A stretch of 64,000 bases of DNA from Strix aluco (taxonomy: Eukaryota > Chordata > Aves > Strigiformes > Strigidae). The notes under the pieces are model-generated. The model was not told the DNA's origin and did not search any database. It worked only from the letters and a program-made list of their open reading frames with translations. Below, piece by piece: positions 54,384-64,000 of this stretch. The DNA is taken from assembly GCF_031877795.1 (NCBI RefSeq), contig NC_133948.1, positions 11,640,948 to 11,704,947 on the forward strand, given 5' to 3'. The translations under genes were made by a program, and so were the position numbers. Every line of letters begins with the position of its first letter. Position 1 is the stretch's first letter.

Positions 54384-57359
54384 TCACTGCATAACAGCAC
54401 TATGCAACTCTCCCTTGATTATAAGCAGAAATGCACAACTGGTGGCTTCTCTCTGCAACTAATGTTTAACAGTAGACAGAATTTAAAAAAAACTTTTCTT
54501 CCTCCACAATCATAGTAAAAATATTCAAGCTTAACACAGAGTTAAGATGTGATTTTTTTTCTATTCCCACTACAGGAAATTAGTGATACATAATTACTCC
54601 TAACATAAATATCTTTGCCCAGGCCCCATTAAGTACATTTAATAAGAACGTACAGTTATTACCAAATCTCAACGCCAAAACTCTCATTCTGCTGTCTTGG
54701 TCTGATTTAAGGTTTTTTATAACCCATCCTCAAGAACCCAGATTCAAATTTTGGCTTGGATCCCATTCACTTGAGCATTAGATGACCTCCTTCTAGTCGT
54801 TTTTTTGTAATATGAAAGTAGGAAATTATCACTTGACTGTGAACTCAGGAAGGAATTTGGACAAAACAGCACATGTCCACTGGCCAAGCCCAAGATGCAC
54901 TGGGATGGCAGATCCAGACAGAAAGCTCACATTGCACCTGTCCACACCACATTCTGCATTATTATGGCCAGAGTCATGAAAAGCAAAGCCAGCAAGCATA
55001 CAAAAATCTAAATGCACAAAGAAGCCAAATACTATTCAACAAACCCCACTTGATGCTAATTAACATTAAGGCTGGCCAGAACCTGCTGTGATTCAAACTT
55101 GCACTCTGTTCAAGCAAAACTTCAGGGAAGCCTGGCAGAACCAGTGACTGAGCCACAGGTGCAGGAAAAGCTGTCTGGATCAGTGAACTGCTTTCATATC
55201 ACATGGTGATGGAGAACAGTGAGCATCAGAGCACAATAGTTCAGAATGGTAGCCAGCCAGATAATCACACAGTGATCTCTCATGCCTTTTGTTTGTTTTA
55301 TGAAAAAGAGGTTCTGCCAATTGGTTTCAGATCAAAATTCTTCCTAGACAGGAAAGAAAGAAAATTCATATAAAATGATGCTCAGTAGGAATTAATCAGA
55401 AACACAGTCCTCCTGAAGGCATAAACCTTTTTGGTTAAGTAAAAAGTTGCCACCAGCTAACGTGCAAGACAGTAATGATTAGCCATCTGGTGAAGGTTCC
55501 TGCTAAGCTTGCCATGTTACCCCCTATGCTGAGGAAAGCAGAAGGTGGATCAGTTACATTCTGTCCTTGCCTGCAGTTGTGTGGTCATCCTTAGGAACAA
55601 GACATAAAGCTTTCCAGTGCAACCAGGAATTGTAACTGTTCCGACTTTTCAGCAGCCTCTTTTTTTCTATCACTGCACACCAGCTGAATTATTTAAACCA
55701 AAAATTACCTCTTGCCTTTTTGAAAGCTGAATTTATCCTCAAGCTTTTTCAACCTTTGTTATTTTTGCCCCTTTGTTTCCTTCCGCAAAAATTGCAACTG
55801 CCAGGAGGCTTCCCAGTCATCTAAAGAGCATCAGTAAACAAGAGCAGAGACAGATGGCTGCAGCTCAGTTTAAACCAGCACAAGATTCAGCCTCTCCCCT
55901 GCATTACAAGTACTATCCAGAAGATACAAAACATATGCATAAAACCGTACAAGAATGCAGTAGCCCCAGATAGAAAACAAGTATATATATACGATCTGAT
56001 AAAGACGAAGCCACGGTGAGGACAAGGTGCTGAGGTTTCATGTACAGTGAATATCCAATATAACCGTACAGCCTTCCAATCAATGGGATGTAGGGATGGC
56101 AGGGGGGCAGGGAAGAGTTCTCCCTCCATTGTTGCTCCCAAAAGTATTGCTGGCAAAAAACAATCAGCAGGGAAAGTAAAGCCAGGTATCTCCTTCCAGC
56201 AAAGTTACTCTTCTGAGAACTAATACACCGAACTCACACAACCTGAGAAAGTAACAACATCTCTGACAGGCCTCTCAATTCACTACTTCAGGAATTCAGT
56301 CACATCGACAAATAACGCCTTAGCCCCTTATGAAAATGACAGATTCAAAGAGACAAAGAAAACCCACAAGATAACTCACAGATTTAGAATGACAGAAGTC
56401 TATCAAAAATCATACTGTTTTCTTCATTCCTGGATTTGATTGTTTTTCATTTACTGCACAGAAGACTACTGGTGTTAGCATAAGACACTATTCACATTAT
56501 GTGCCTGGCCTTGCTAAACAGATTCAGATGTCCACATACATTCAATAAATCTATCTGAATCAACATACTTCACCACGTGCCTCTTCCACCAACTATAAAT
56601 TCACTGTGATTCCACAGACGCACCTGCATGCCTAAATGGCTTACATAAGGACGGGTCCAAACATTGCCCATTCTTCCCCAAACAAAAATTTTGACTCTGC
56701 TGAAATTAAATTAACAGCTCTCCCTCGGGGCTTCCTGATATTCCAAGTTCTTCCTTCACTTAGTGATAGCAGAAAGCTTCGAGAACAGGGTTGCACCATC
56801 TTCACTTCCAATCAGCCCTAATTGAAGGATGACACGAAACAGAACGAGAAACTAGCACTCCAATTAATACAGACAGGAAAAAACAAGATTGTGGGAGAAG
56901 CATCATTATCAGTAAAGCTCCAGCAAAGCCCTCAGGTTGTAGCATGTTGGCACCCTACCACCTCTGAGGTAGAGTTCAACTACTCCTCAGTGCAAGAATA
57001 CAAGGGAGGAAACGATTTGGTGGTGAATGCTGAACTATTCTGGCCCCTTTTTACCTCAGCGTTCACACTTAAACTTTAAAAACTGATTAACATGGGACTC
57101 CAGTGATCCTCTCAAGAGAGGCCTGAATCAGCCTTTCTGGGAATCCAATCTGTATTCCTAAAATGCAGTCTGATGTATACTTCTGCAGGCCCTTCCTAAA
57201 ACAGCACAGCTATAAAATAAACACAGACTTCTCACATAAAACAGTTGCCCCCTTAGAGCAATTCACTCAGGGTCAACCAGAAAACCTCTCCCATTCACTT
57301 TCACAATCCTATTTCCTGCTCCATACATTTAAAAGACGAAACAAAAAGCTGGTACGCAC

Positions 57360-58875
57360 CTGTATCCCCATGGAAGCAGCTGTCCTGGTGACATCTCCCA
57401 GAAGGCAAATCTCCATCACTTGGCCAGATCTGTCCTGTTTTTCGTACACCCACAATAGTAGCCTCAGACACAATGACCTGCTGCTGCCTGTGCCGTTTTT
57501 GAGACTGGGGGGTTGGTGGACTGCTACTGTCAAAGGACTGCTGAGAGTTCTGGGAAGGAGAACGGCTTTTATCCCGATACATGCGGTAAGTGGTGGGGCT
57601 GGGGGAGACATGGCTGGACTGCCCTGAGGAGAAGTCTTCCTCACTGGAGGTAAGGTTCTCATTAGAGCTACAATCAGGAGTATATCCTCCTCCAATATCT
57701 TCAAAACTCCTGGGGGAATAAGACCTCCTTGGCCAGGTGAGATGTTTTTCCTGGTCAGTTGTGCCCTGATTTCGCAAAATAGGTCCCTTCCCTTCTCCTT
57801 CCCCCATCATTCCACCAACATAGATACTTTGATAGGGTTGAAAGTCCATGGGCTGCCAAGGTGAGCGGTTGCTGCCATTGGCATTAATCAGGTTATCTTT
57901 GAGAAACCTGGGGTTCAGTTCAGCATCCTCATATTCTCCATCATAGCCAAAGCTGCTCTCTGAGGACCTTCCCCTGTAAGCAGGCCTCTGGAACTCACTG
58001 AAGCTGGGTACCATGTTAGAAGGGAGGGAGTGCAAAGACTTTTTGCGTTCCATTTGCATGGCTTGGCTACCAAGAGAGCTTATTTTATCGGAAACATCTT
58101 TATCGTTGACCTTTACTAGACCCTTCTCATGATGATACTCCATGTTCACATAGAAGGGCTTTTCAACAACGTCCTTGTTATCTCCAGAAGAATGTGAATT
58201 AACCTTTTTAATCCTCTCAAAATTGGACCTTAGGGCTGCCACGCTGGTGCTGTTCCCTCTCTCCTTTGAAATAGGTTCGAACGATCCCTCCTTCTCAGCA
58301 GATCCCACCAGCCGGCGAGTGGAAGCCGACCTGTGTTTTGAAGGAGAGCCATCTGTATCACAGCGATTCTCCACATCTTCTACAACTCTCTTCAGTTTCT
58401 CTTCACCATAGTACTTACACCTGTCCTGCTCTCCCTCTCCATGATGGGGACTGTCCAAAGGCGACAGGTCTGACCCATCGCTCTGGGTAGACAGCTTCCG
58501 CAAAGAGGGTATCCTGGGTTTGAACTTTTCCTCCCCGTGGTGTGACTTGCTTTTCTCATATTCGTCTTGGTCAGCAGACTGGTGATGATGCAGGTCTTGG
58601 ATCTGCTGCTCTGCACCCCCTTCAGGCAACTGAGAAACACGTTTAAAACCCCATCTCTGTCTATCATAGCTTTTTTTCTCCTTTGCCAGAAGAGTCTGCA
58701 GGTAAATCATGCGGAACCTCTCCTTGTTGACCTCCATCTCCAGTCTCCGGATAGATGCTTTGCATAGCTCCAGCTCCTGTTCAATGTCTCCCACAGATTT
58801 CAGCTCCATTTTAGGAGGCTCAGAGTCTGCAAACTGTGCTTTCCAAGCCTCCACAAACCCCACAGGGTCCACCAT
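57360..58875 (-). CDS. BCR: BCR coding exon 1: coiled-coil oligomerisation domain and phosphorylated linker
   Basis: First coding exon of BCR, a cytosolic RhoGEF/RacGAP scaffold. The start ATG (58,873-58,875) opens with M-V-D-P-V-G-F, the BCR N-terminus, and has A at -3 and G at +4. The exon encodes 505 residues plus one base and ends at a GTGCGT donor (phase 1). Residues about 1-75 are the oligomerisation helix region, near-identical to human, with Cys38 kept. Residues 82-210 are charged and Ser/His-rich, unlike the Pro/Ala-rich human segment. Residues 211-505 match human closely. Human Tyr177 corresponds to Tyr242 (Y-V-N-M), Tyr246 to Tyr315, Tyr283 to Tyr352, Tyr316 to Tyr386, Tyr328 to Tyr398, Cys332 to Cys402 and Tyr360 to Tyr430. 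Cys402 and the S-S-N-E-N-L-T-S-S-E-E-D block lie in the segment reported to have an atypical Ser/Thr kinase activity and to bind the ABL SH2 domain. Human numbering is from my knowledge of the protein; no alignment was run. Confidence 0.97.
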
Positions 58876-58952
58876 TTTGCACACAGGAGTAAGTGGAGAA
58901 TACGGGAAGGAGGCTGGAGAGATATAGGTGGGGAGAATAAACCAACCGGATC

Positions 58953-58958
58953 TCACAT
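58953..58958 (-). other. Start-stop element ATG-TGA in BCR leader
   Basis: On the sense strand an ATG is followed at once by TGA, about 80 nt before the BCR start codon. Start-stop elements of this kind can stall ribosomes without making a peptide. The context is weak (T at -3, T at +4), so most ribosomes would be expected to scan past it. Confidence 0.35.
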
Positions 58959-58985
58959 GTAGAAGCAGAAACAGCTCCGGCAGGG

Positions 58986-59015
58986 TCAACTCGATGCGTC
59001 TCTGCCGCGGTCCAT
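58986..59015 (-). other. Upstream ORF 2 (9 codons) in BCR leader
   Basis: An ATG at 59,013-59,015 opens M-D-R-G-R-D-A-S-S and then TGA. It has T at -3 and G at +4, a middling context. It ends 110 nt before the main start, leaving room for reinitiation. Confidence 0.4.
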
Positions 59016-59108
59016 GCAGGGAAGCTGGGAGGCGAACGGCAGTCCTCGGAGCGCTCTCTCGTCCCCGTCTCGTTCAGCTTTTGCCGTCCCCAGCCCCCCG
59101 TCCACTCG

Positions 59109-59126
59109 CTACTCCCTCCCCGGCAT
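59109..59126 (-). other. Upstream ORF 1 (5 codons) in BCR leader
   Basis: An ATG at 59,124-59,126 on the sense strand is followed by M-P-G-R-E and TAG. The -3 base is G, so the start context is acceptable. It could act only if transcription starts upstream of it, which is not established. Confidence 0.4.
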
Positions 59127-59238
59127 GACTGATCTTTTGCTAGCGAACAACAACGCTCCCACCCCGGCGATCCCCGAGCACTTCAAAGTGGGTGGACAAA
59201 GGAGCAGGCTCGGGGCGGGGGAGGGAAGGCGAAGATCG

Positions 59239-59263
59239 CCCCCCACCCACCCACCCACCCACC
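59239..59263 (-). promoter_or_regulatory. G-quadruplex motif in BCR leader or promoter
   Basis: On the minus (BCR sense) strand this reads as five G-runs of three or more (the last one is six G), each separated by a single T, with a further GG on the 5' side. Runs of three or more G with one-base loops are the canonical parallel G-quadruplex pattern. It lies about 365 nt upstream of the start codon, so it is either in the 5' UTR, where an RNA quadruplex could slow scanning, or in the core promoter. The motif is directly visible; its function is inferred. Confidence 0.75.
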
Positions 59264-61789
59264 TCCCTCCTGCCGCGGCCGCCCTGGGCTGGGTCCTCCG
59301 CGCAGCCACGCTGAGGAGCCCTCCGCTCCGTGCTCCCCTCGCCAGCCCGGTGTTGTGCTTTCTCTTTCTCTCTCCTCCTTTCCCCCTGCCCCTTTCCCTG
59401 TCTCCTCCTCCCGGCTATTGTGCTGTCCTCCGGGCGCACACGCTCTCCGGAGCCTCCGCGCCGGGCGGGCGAGGCGGCGGCGCGTCCCGCGGCGAGCTCC
59501 GCCGCTACCCCTGGGTGCCCCAGCGCCCCGCGGCCCGGCGGGAGCCCCCTCGGCGCGGCGGCGGCTGCCCGCGGCTGCCCATGGCGCGGCCCGGCGCTGG
59601 CGGCGGCGCTGCGGAAGGGGAGGAGAGGGAAGGAGCCAGGCGCGGCGCTGGGGCCTCTTAAAGGGGCAGCCCGGGCCGCGGCGGCGGGGGCTGTGGCGGC
59701 GGGGGGGCGCGGCGGCGGGGGGCCGTGCCCGCGGCACCCCGCGGGGCTGGGGGTGGCCCCGCGCCCCGCCTGCCCCGCGGAGGCGGCTGCCGGTGAGACA
59801 AAGGCGGAGGTGGCAGACGGGCGGACGCTTCCAGCCGCGGGCCTGGACGTCCCCAGAGAGAGACATGACTGCGCCCAAGCCTGGGCAAGGAGCTACCCCC
59901 ACCACCACCACGACCCCCCCCCCGCGGGGAGGTGTCCGTTCGTGCCCCTACACCCGCGCCCTCGGCCACTGTGTGTAAACTCCGTGTGTTCCCTCTCCTG
60001 TGCTCCAGCAACGCTCTCCCCAGGCACTGATGCAGCTCACCTTCAAAGGTCGCGTTTTCCCCCACTAACTCAGGGGCTGTGGAGTGGCAGGCTGGTCATC
60101 CACCCCATCCTTCCTTCCTCGCCAATACATGATGAGCTGGATTTCTGAGATGGGCAATTGATACTCCAAAATCACGATGATATTAACAATAAAGGCTGCT
60201 TTGTTCAGGCATTAGTCTCACCTTTGTCCTGTGTATTACCCTAGCCACAATAACCCAGTTCCATGCCGCAGCTCTAGGTGAAGGGGGCAAATGCTTTAAA
60301 CAAAAGGCTGGCTGCTGAGTATTACTCCTTCTGAAATCACAGGACATGATCTTGCTTAAGCCCTGTATTCTTTCCATGGACTAATCTGAAAAAGTGGTAA
60401 CATACACCTGAAGTTCCACCATGCCTGTTTGGATGATAGGAAAAAGTGAGATATGTGTGTCTCATATCCCCCCTAAACCTGCTTCTTCCCTGTCTGTGGT
60501 GAGGTGTGTATTTTCTGGCACATATCACTAGAAAAGAGGGTAGAGTATAGCTCCAACAAGAACTAATAAAATCCCCTAAGAATGAAAAGCACAAGTCCAC
60601 AGGAGTAGCTCTCTTACCTTTGAGATATGTAATGTTTCATAATCCATTAAACACTTTTTCTCTTCTTTTTTTTTTTTTATGCACCAAACAAAATATTTTG
60701 GGGTATTTTCAGACATAGCACACATGGCTAATCATGTATTCAGTTTTGCATAGTTCATCCCTCTTGGTTTTTGTTTCCTGGCTTCAACCTCTTTTCCTGC
60801 ACTTGTTTCCTCAGCTTTTAAACACATAACAGGCATTGGCTGACCTATATGGAAAACAGGTTATAATCTAAATCATAATAAAATCTATAAATCTTCATAG
60901 AAATCTCAGTCTTTTATAGAAATAAAATAAATTGGCTTTTCACCTTTGATACTGCTTGCTATTTATTTGCCTGAGTGCCAGTTTGAACAACAAAATTCTG
61001 ACATACAGTGTTTCTAGTAATATGAAGTTTAAGACTGTACTGGCATGGTTATATAATGAGAGGTCTATTACATCATAGGGATATGTTCTGAATTCATACA
61101 TTACTTTTACTGAAGTCTCACAATTCTGATTTTTTATGTCTAGAGTTTCTCCTATTTGGGTTCACTTTTCTGACATTTGTGCCCTTTCTGGAAGGCGTAA
61201 GAGGAGGGATTTCTGTATGCACACTTCTAGTGAACAATACTATTAAACAACTGCACCCTCTTTATCTGTTGAGGTACTACAATGTCAGAAATTCCAGTGG
61301 GAATTGAAGGGCTCTCTGAAGTTTTGCTGATACTTTATGCGTTCGACAGAGTGTTACTTTAATAAGATACAAAATTTCAGTAAGGCTGTGGCGGCAGACA
61401 CAGATCTGTGATGTGAGACTGAGAAACCTGGGATGAGGGGGCTAAACTACAGACAGCCCATCCAGCATTTACCCTCTGCTGGCCTACGAGAGATTGCAAA
61501 GCCCTTCTCAGCAGAAACGGAACTAGCACTACGGTGACCAGAGAGCTCCCTCTCGTGGGAAAGAAGAGCCAGTCAGCTTAGTCTGACAAGCTCTTGAGCT
61601 GTCACTTGTGACCTGTTTCTTCAGCACAGTCCCACAAAAGAGAATCAGAGGTTTTCTAAGAAGGAAAAAAAACCCGGTACGACATAAGCAGAGTCTTTTT
61701 AAAGAGAAATAAAACATGATTTCAGATTACTCTGTGGCTGAAACTAAGAAACCATATTTTTGTAGCACAAAGCAGCACTCTCTGGTAGA

Positions 61790-61846
61790 GTTTGACAAGA
61801 CCAGTAAGTCTCAAGAAGTCCCATCCAGTCTAAATCATTCTATGAA
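61790..61846 (+). mobile_element. CR1-type LINE 3' tail (fragment)
   Basis: The segment has the layout of a sauropsid CR1 3' end: a GACAAG-like stretch, then AGTCCCATCCAGTCTAAA, and the terminal ATTCTATGA that in CR1 elements is repeated as an 8-bp unit. Only one unit is left here. The body to the left (back to about 61,390) is too diverged to assign by eye. The element is 5'-truncated, as most CR1 copies are. Confidence 0.6.
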
Positions 61847-62927
61847 CCCAGAATAATGGGAACTCTCATTATTAGAATTCAGAGAATGACAATTTCTCAC
61901 TGTAAGAACAACCTTCTGGCCAAAAATACAAGAAACTGGTCGACCATCTCCCCTACCAAATGCAGATTCTGCTACCACTTCAACTTGCCAAACATTCAAC
62001 TTGCATGCTCAGAGGATGCAATACAGAGAGGAGTTCATAGCATTCACTCACCAGTGCGTTACATTGTACTCCCTAGAATGATCTCTAACTATTGATGAAA
62101 ACCTGAAAAGACACAGAGGGGGACAGATTTATTCATGAAGAATGGACTCCAGTCGTACCACAACAAGATGAGCCTGAGCTGGGAACCAACAGGATTCAGA
62201 AAAATCTGAATCACAGGACCTATAAGAATATAAATAATAATATCCTAAGTGTCAAATAATCACTCAAAAGGCAGAAACAACATCACGAAAAATTAAAAGG
62301 AAAGGCTTTTATAGTAAGAAATGAACTTTGCCTGTCAGGTGACTGTTTCTTAAATGGCTTTTGATCCATTACGCATTGCTTTGCTTGAGGAGATATACAT
62401 GCTTATTTAAACAGGAACTCATTAACATATTAACTTCTACTTATTAAGACAAGAAATAGCATAACATTAGTACTTCCTTCGGGAAATTGGTTCTTACAAT
62501 TGCTCTTTATCTTTGCTTCAGACTGCCTCCGAATTTCACTTCTCCAATTTCTCAGCTGTGGATTCCACAAGGAAGCTGGCACTGCAACTGTTGCCATGAT
62601 CGCTGTGAAGACTTCAACTGGTATAAAAATCGTGTTCTAGCCTACCTATGTTTAGAGTTAATACAGTTGTTTCAACACTGTTTCCCGCAATATTAAGGCT
62701 TCTTCAAAGCCAATTACATTGCTGATAGAATGGATTAACATGCATGGATAAAATATAGACCAGATAGAAACATTTAAGAACTTGCAAGTTTACATTTCTT
62801 TTTCAACCAAAGTTAGTTTCCCTTGTGCTTTCCTAAACAATTCATCAATGCAACATGATCCGAGATTCATTTTAGATGATCAATTATTAATACTGAGTTC
62901 TTTGCAGGGGAAGTCTCAGCAGAGCTA

Positions 62928-63005
62928 AAACCCACCCCCCCTCAAAACCAACCAACCAACAGAAAAAACAACAAAAAAACCCCCACCAACCAAAAAGACC
63001 CCCAG
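62928..63005 (+). repeat. A/C-rich low-complexity tract
   Basis: About 78 nt made almost only of A and C, with several CCAA units and C runs (G/T-rich on the other strand), in the intergenic region. Confidence 0.8.
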
Positions 63006-64000
63006 TCTCAAAGCATCCATTATAGAATAGATGGAGTCAGACCACTGTCAACTGATAGTTAATGACTGACAGAGTATTGCCTTTGTACATGAAGTTTTTG
63101 GAGCTCCAGAAGATACAAACTGCAATGACATCAAGCAATGTACTGAATCAATAGAAAAAACTGTCCCGGTTGATTTTTCAAGCAATGTGATTGTACTGTT
63201 GAAGAGATTGCATCTCTGATTTTGTACAATAATTGAGCTCAGCAATGAAAGAAACACTTAGGAGATACATTTTGTGGAAAAAAAATAAAATGGAAACCTG
63301 ATCTTTTCTTAGATTTGTTACTGAGTCATTCTGCAGCTGTAAACACTAACATGTCTGCACTGAAACCTAGCACCTAGCCTAGACAACATGATTTGCTGCA
63401 GTAGAGTGAACCATCTTTTCTACTCTCATTCAAACTCAGTAAACTTGAAGACCACGGCTATGCTGCCCACTCAGTGCAGCACATGGTACAAGTGGAGTGT
63501 ATATTCACCATCCCTGTGAAACAGATTTGGGAGATGAACAAATACACAGAACATCATAAGGTCAAAATATTACACATTTGGATAAATAACTCCTTACATA
63601 CCCACACATATTCATTTTCTCCGCCAAATGCTACATTCGCGTCTTTGCCAACAGAATCAGCACAGTTGCCAAAGTCAAGACTGTCCAATAAAAAAAGACA
63701 GAGTTCCTAGATTTCTATTCATCATATTCTATGAAGCTGTTCTAACTTACATCATAAGAAAATAACAGCAATAAAAAGGATGTTTAAGTCATCTTTTCTC
63801 CACTTTTTCCTATTTCTTATCAAATAATTTGGGGGGGAAAAAGGACAGAGAATCTAGAATATTTTCAGTTTGAGGCATAGATTTATTAACAAATGTCTTT
63901 ATTTTCTCAGCAGCTCATATCTGGAAGGTCCTGTTAAAATCAGTTTTCCAGATACTGTTGTTTCTGCAATGATTGAATGAATCTCTTAAGACACTGTAAC

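Larger units (their letters stand above)
12090..57359 (-). other. BCR: BCR intron 1
   Basis: A 45.3-kb intron with a GTGCGT donor and TTTTACAG acceptor. This is the position of the minor breakpoint region used in human p190 BCR-ABL leukaemias. I read it on both strands and saw only low-complexity tracts, short tandem duplications and an A/T hairpin, listed separately. No alternative first exon, nested gene, retrocopy with a recognisable protein, tRNA or snoRNA could be supported. Most open frames are under 100 codons and random in composition. Confidence 0.9.
58876..59990 (-). promoter_or_regulatory. BCR: CpG-island promoter and 5' UTR of BCR
   Basis: CG-dense sequence begins just upstream of the BCR start codon and fades near 59,990, in contrast to the AT-leaning DNA on both sides. 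It contains GC-box-like stretches (near 59,213, 59,461 and 59,757), long runs of C or G, and no convincing TATA box. This fits a broad housekeeping-type promoter. The first part (58,876 to perhaps 59,400-59,500) is probably 5' UTR, because human BCR has a long GC-rich leader; the transcription start cannot be placed from sequence alone. An in-frame TGA at 59,074-59,076 closes the BCR frame upstream, with no ATG between it and the annotated start. Long open frames on both strands here are a by-product of GC-rich composition. Confidence 0.85.
59991..64000. other. Intergenic region upstream of BCR
   Basis: AT-leaning sequence beyond the CpG island, with no recognisable exon. In mammals RAB36 lies upstream of BCR in the same orientation, so its 3' end might lie beyond the right edge; nothing in the window shows it. 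A CR1 tail (61,790-61,846) and an A/C-rich tract (62,928-63,005) are the only elements identified. Confidence 0.7.

Noticed and set aside
57163..57704. Antisense (154 codons) and alternate-frame (131 codons) ORFs over the end of exon 1
   Set aside because: Shadows of the real BCR frame, which matches the known protein at high identity.
59183..60148. Long open frames (207-272 codons) on both strands over the CpG island
   Set aside because: They are Pro/Ala/Arg/Gly-rich frames on both strands at once, which is what stop-poor GC-rich DNA gives. No homology, and they overlap the promoter.

Overview
The window is a stretch of vertebrate nuclear genome. Sparse coding exons are separated by long AT-leaning introns, with canonical GT..AG splice sites and one CpG-island promoter. 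There are no operons, tRNAs, rRNAs or CRISPR arrays. The low interspersed-repeat load, a CR1-type LINE tail near position 61,800 and the protein sequence (close to, but clearly different from, mammalian BCR) point to a sauropsid, most likely a bird. The species call is an inference.

The only gene I can support is the 5' part of BCR (breakpoint cluster region; RhoGEF and GTPase-activating protein) on the minus strand. Right to left: intergenic sequence upstream of the gene (about 59,990-64,000); a CpG-island promoter and 5' UTR (58,876-59,990) with a strong G-quadruplex motif and small upstream ORFs; coding exon 1 (57,360-58,875); intron 1 (12,090-57,359, about 45 kb); exon 2 (11,905-12,089); intron 2 (1,814-11,904, about 10 kb); exon 3 (1,709-1,813); intron 3 (1,190-1,708); exon 4 (1,004-1,189); and the start of intron 4 (1-1,003). 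The joined reading frame is open and in phase across all four exons and gives 664 residues. It covers the oligomerisation coiled coil, the long phosphorylated linker and the start of the Dbl-homology (DH) domain. The rest of DH, then PH, C2 and RhoGAP, must lie beyond the left edge.

Exon 1 is the most informative part. It is about 79 codons longer than human exon 1 (505 complete codons against 426). Almost all the extra length is a charged, His/Ser-rich segment that replaces the Pro/Ala-rich human segment. The equivalent of the human Tyr177 GRB2 site is kept, but as Y-V-N-M rather than Y-V-N-V, so it also fits a PI3K p85 SH2 motif.

The introns hold only simple repeats, short tandem duplications, one long A/T hairpin, an 85-nt polypurine block against the exon 3 acceptor, and at most degraded LINE tails. 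I found no convincing nested gene, retrocopy or unknown protein system. The other open frames look like chance frames or shadows of exon 1 and the CpG island.
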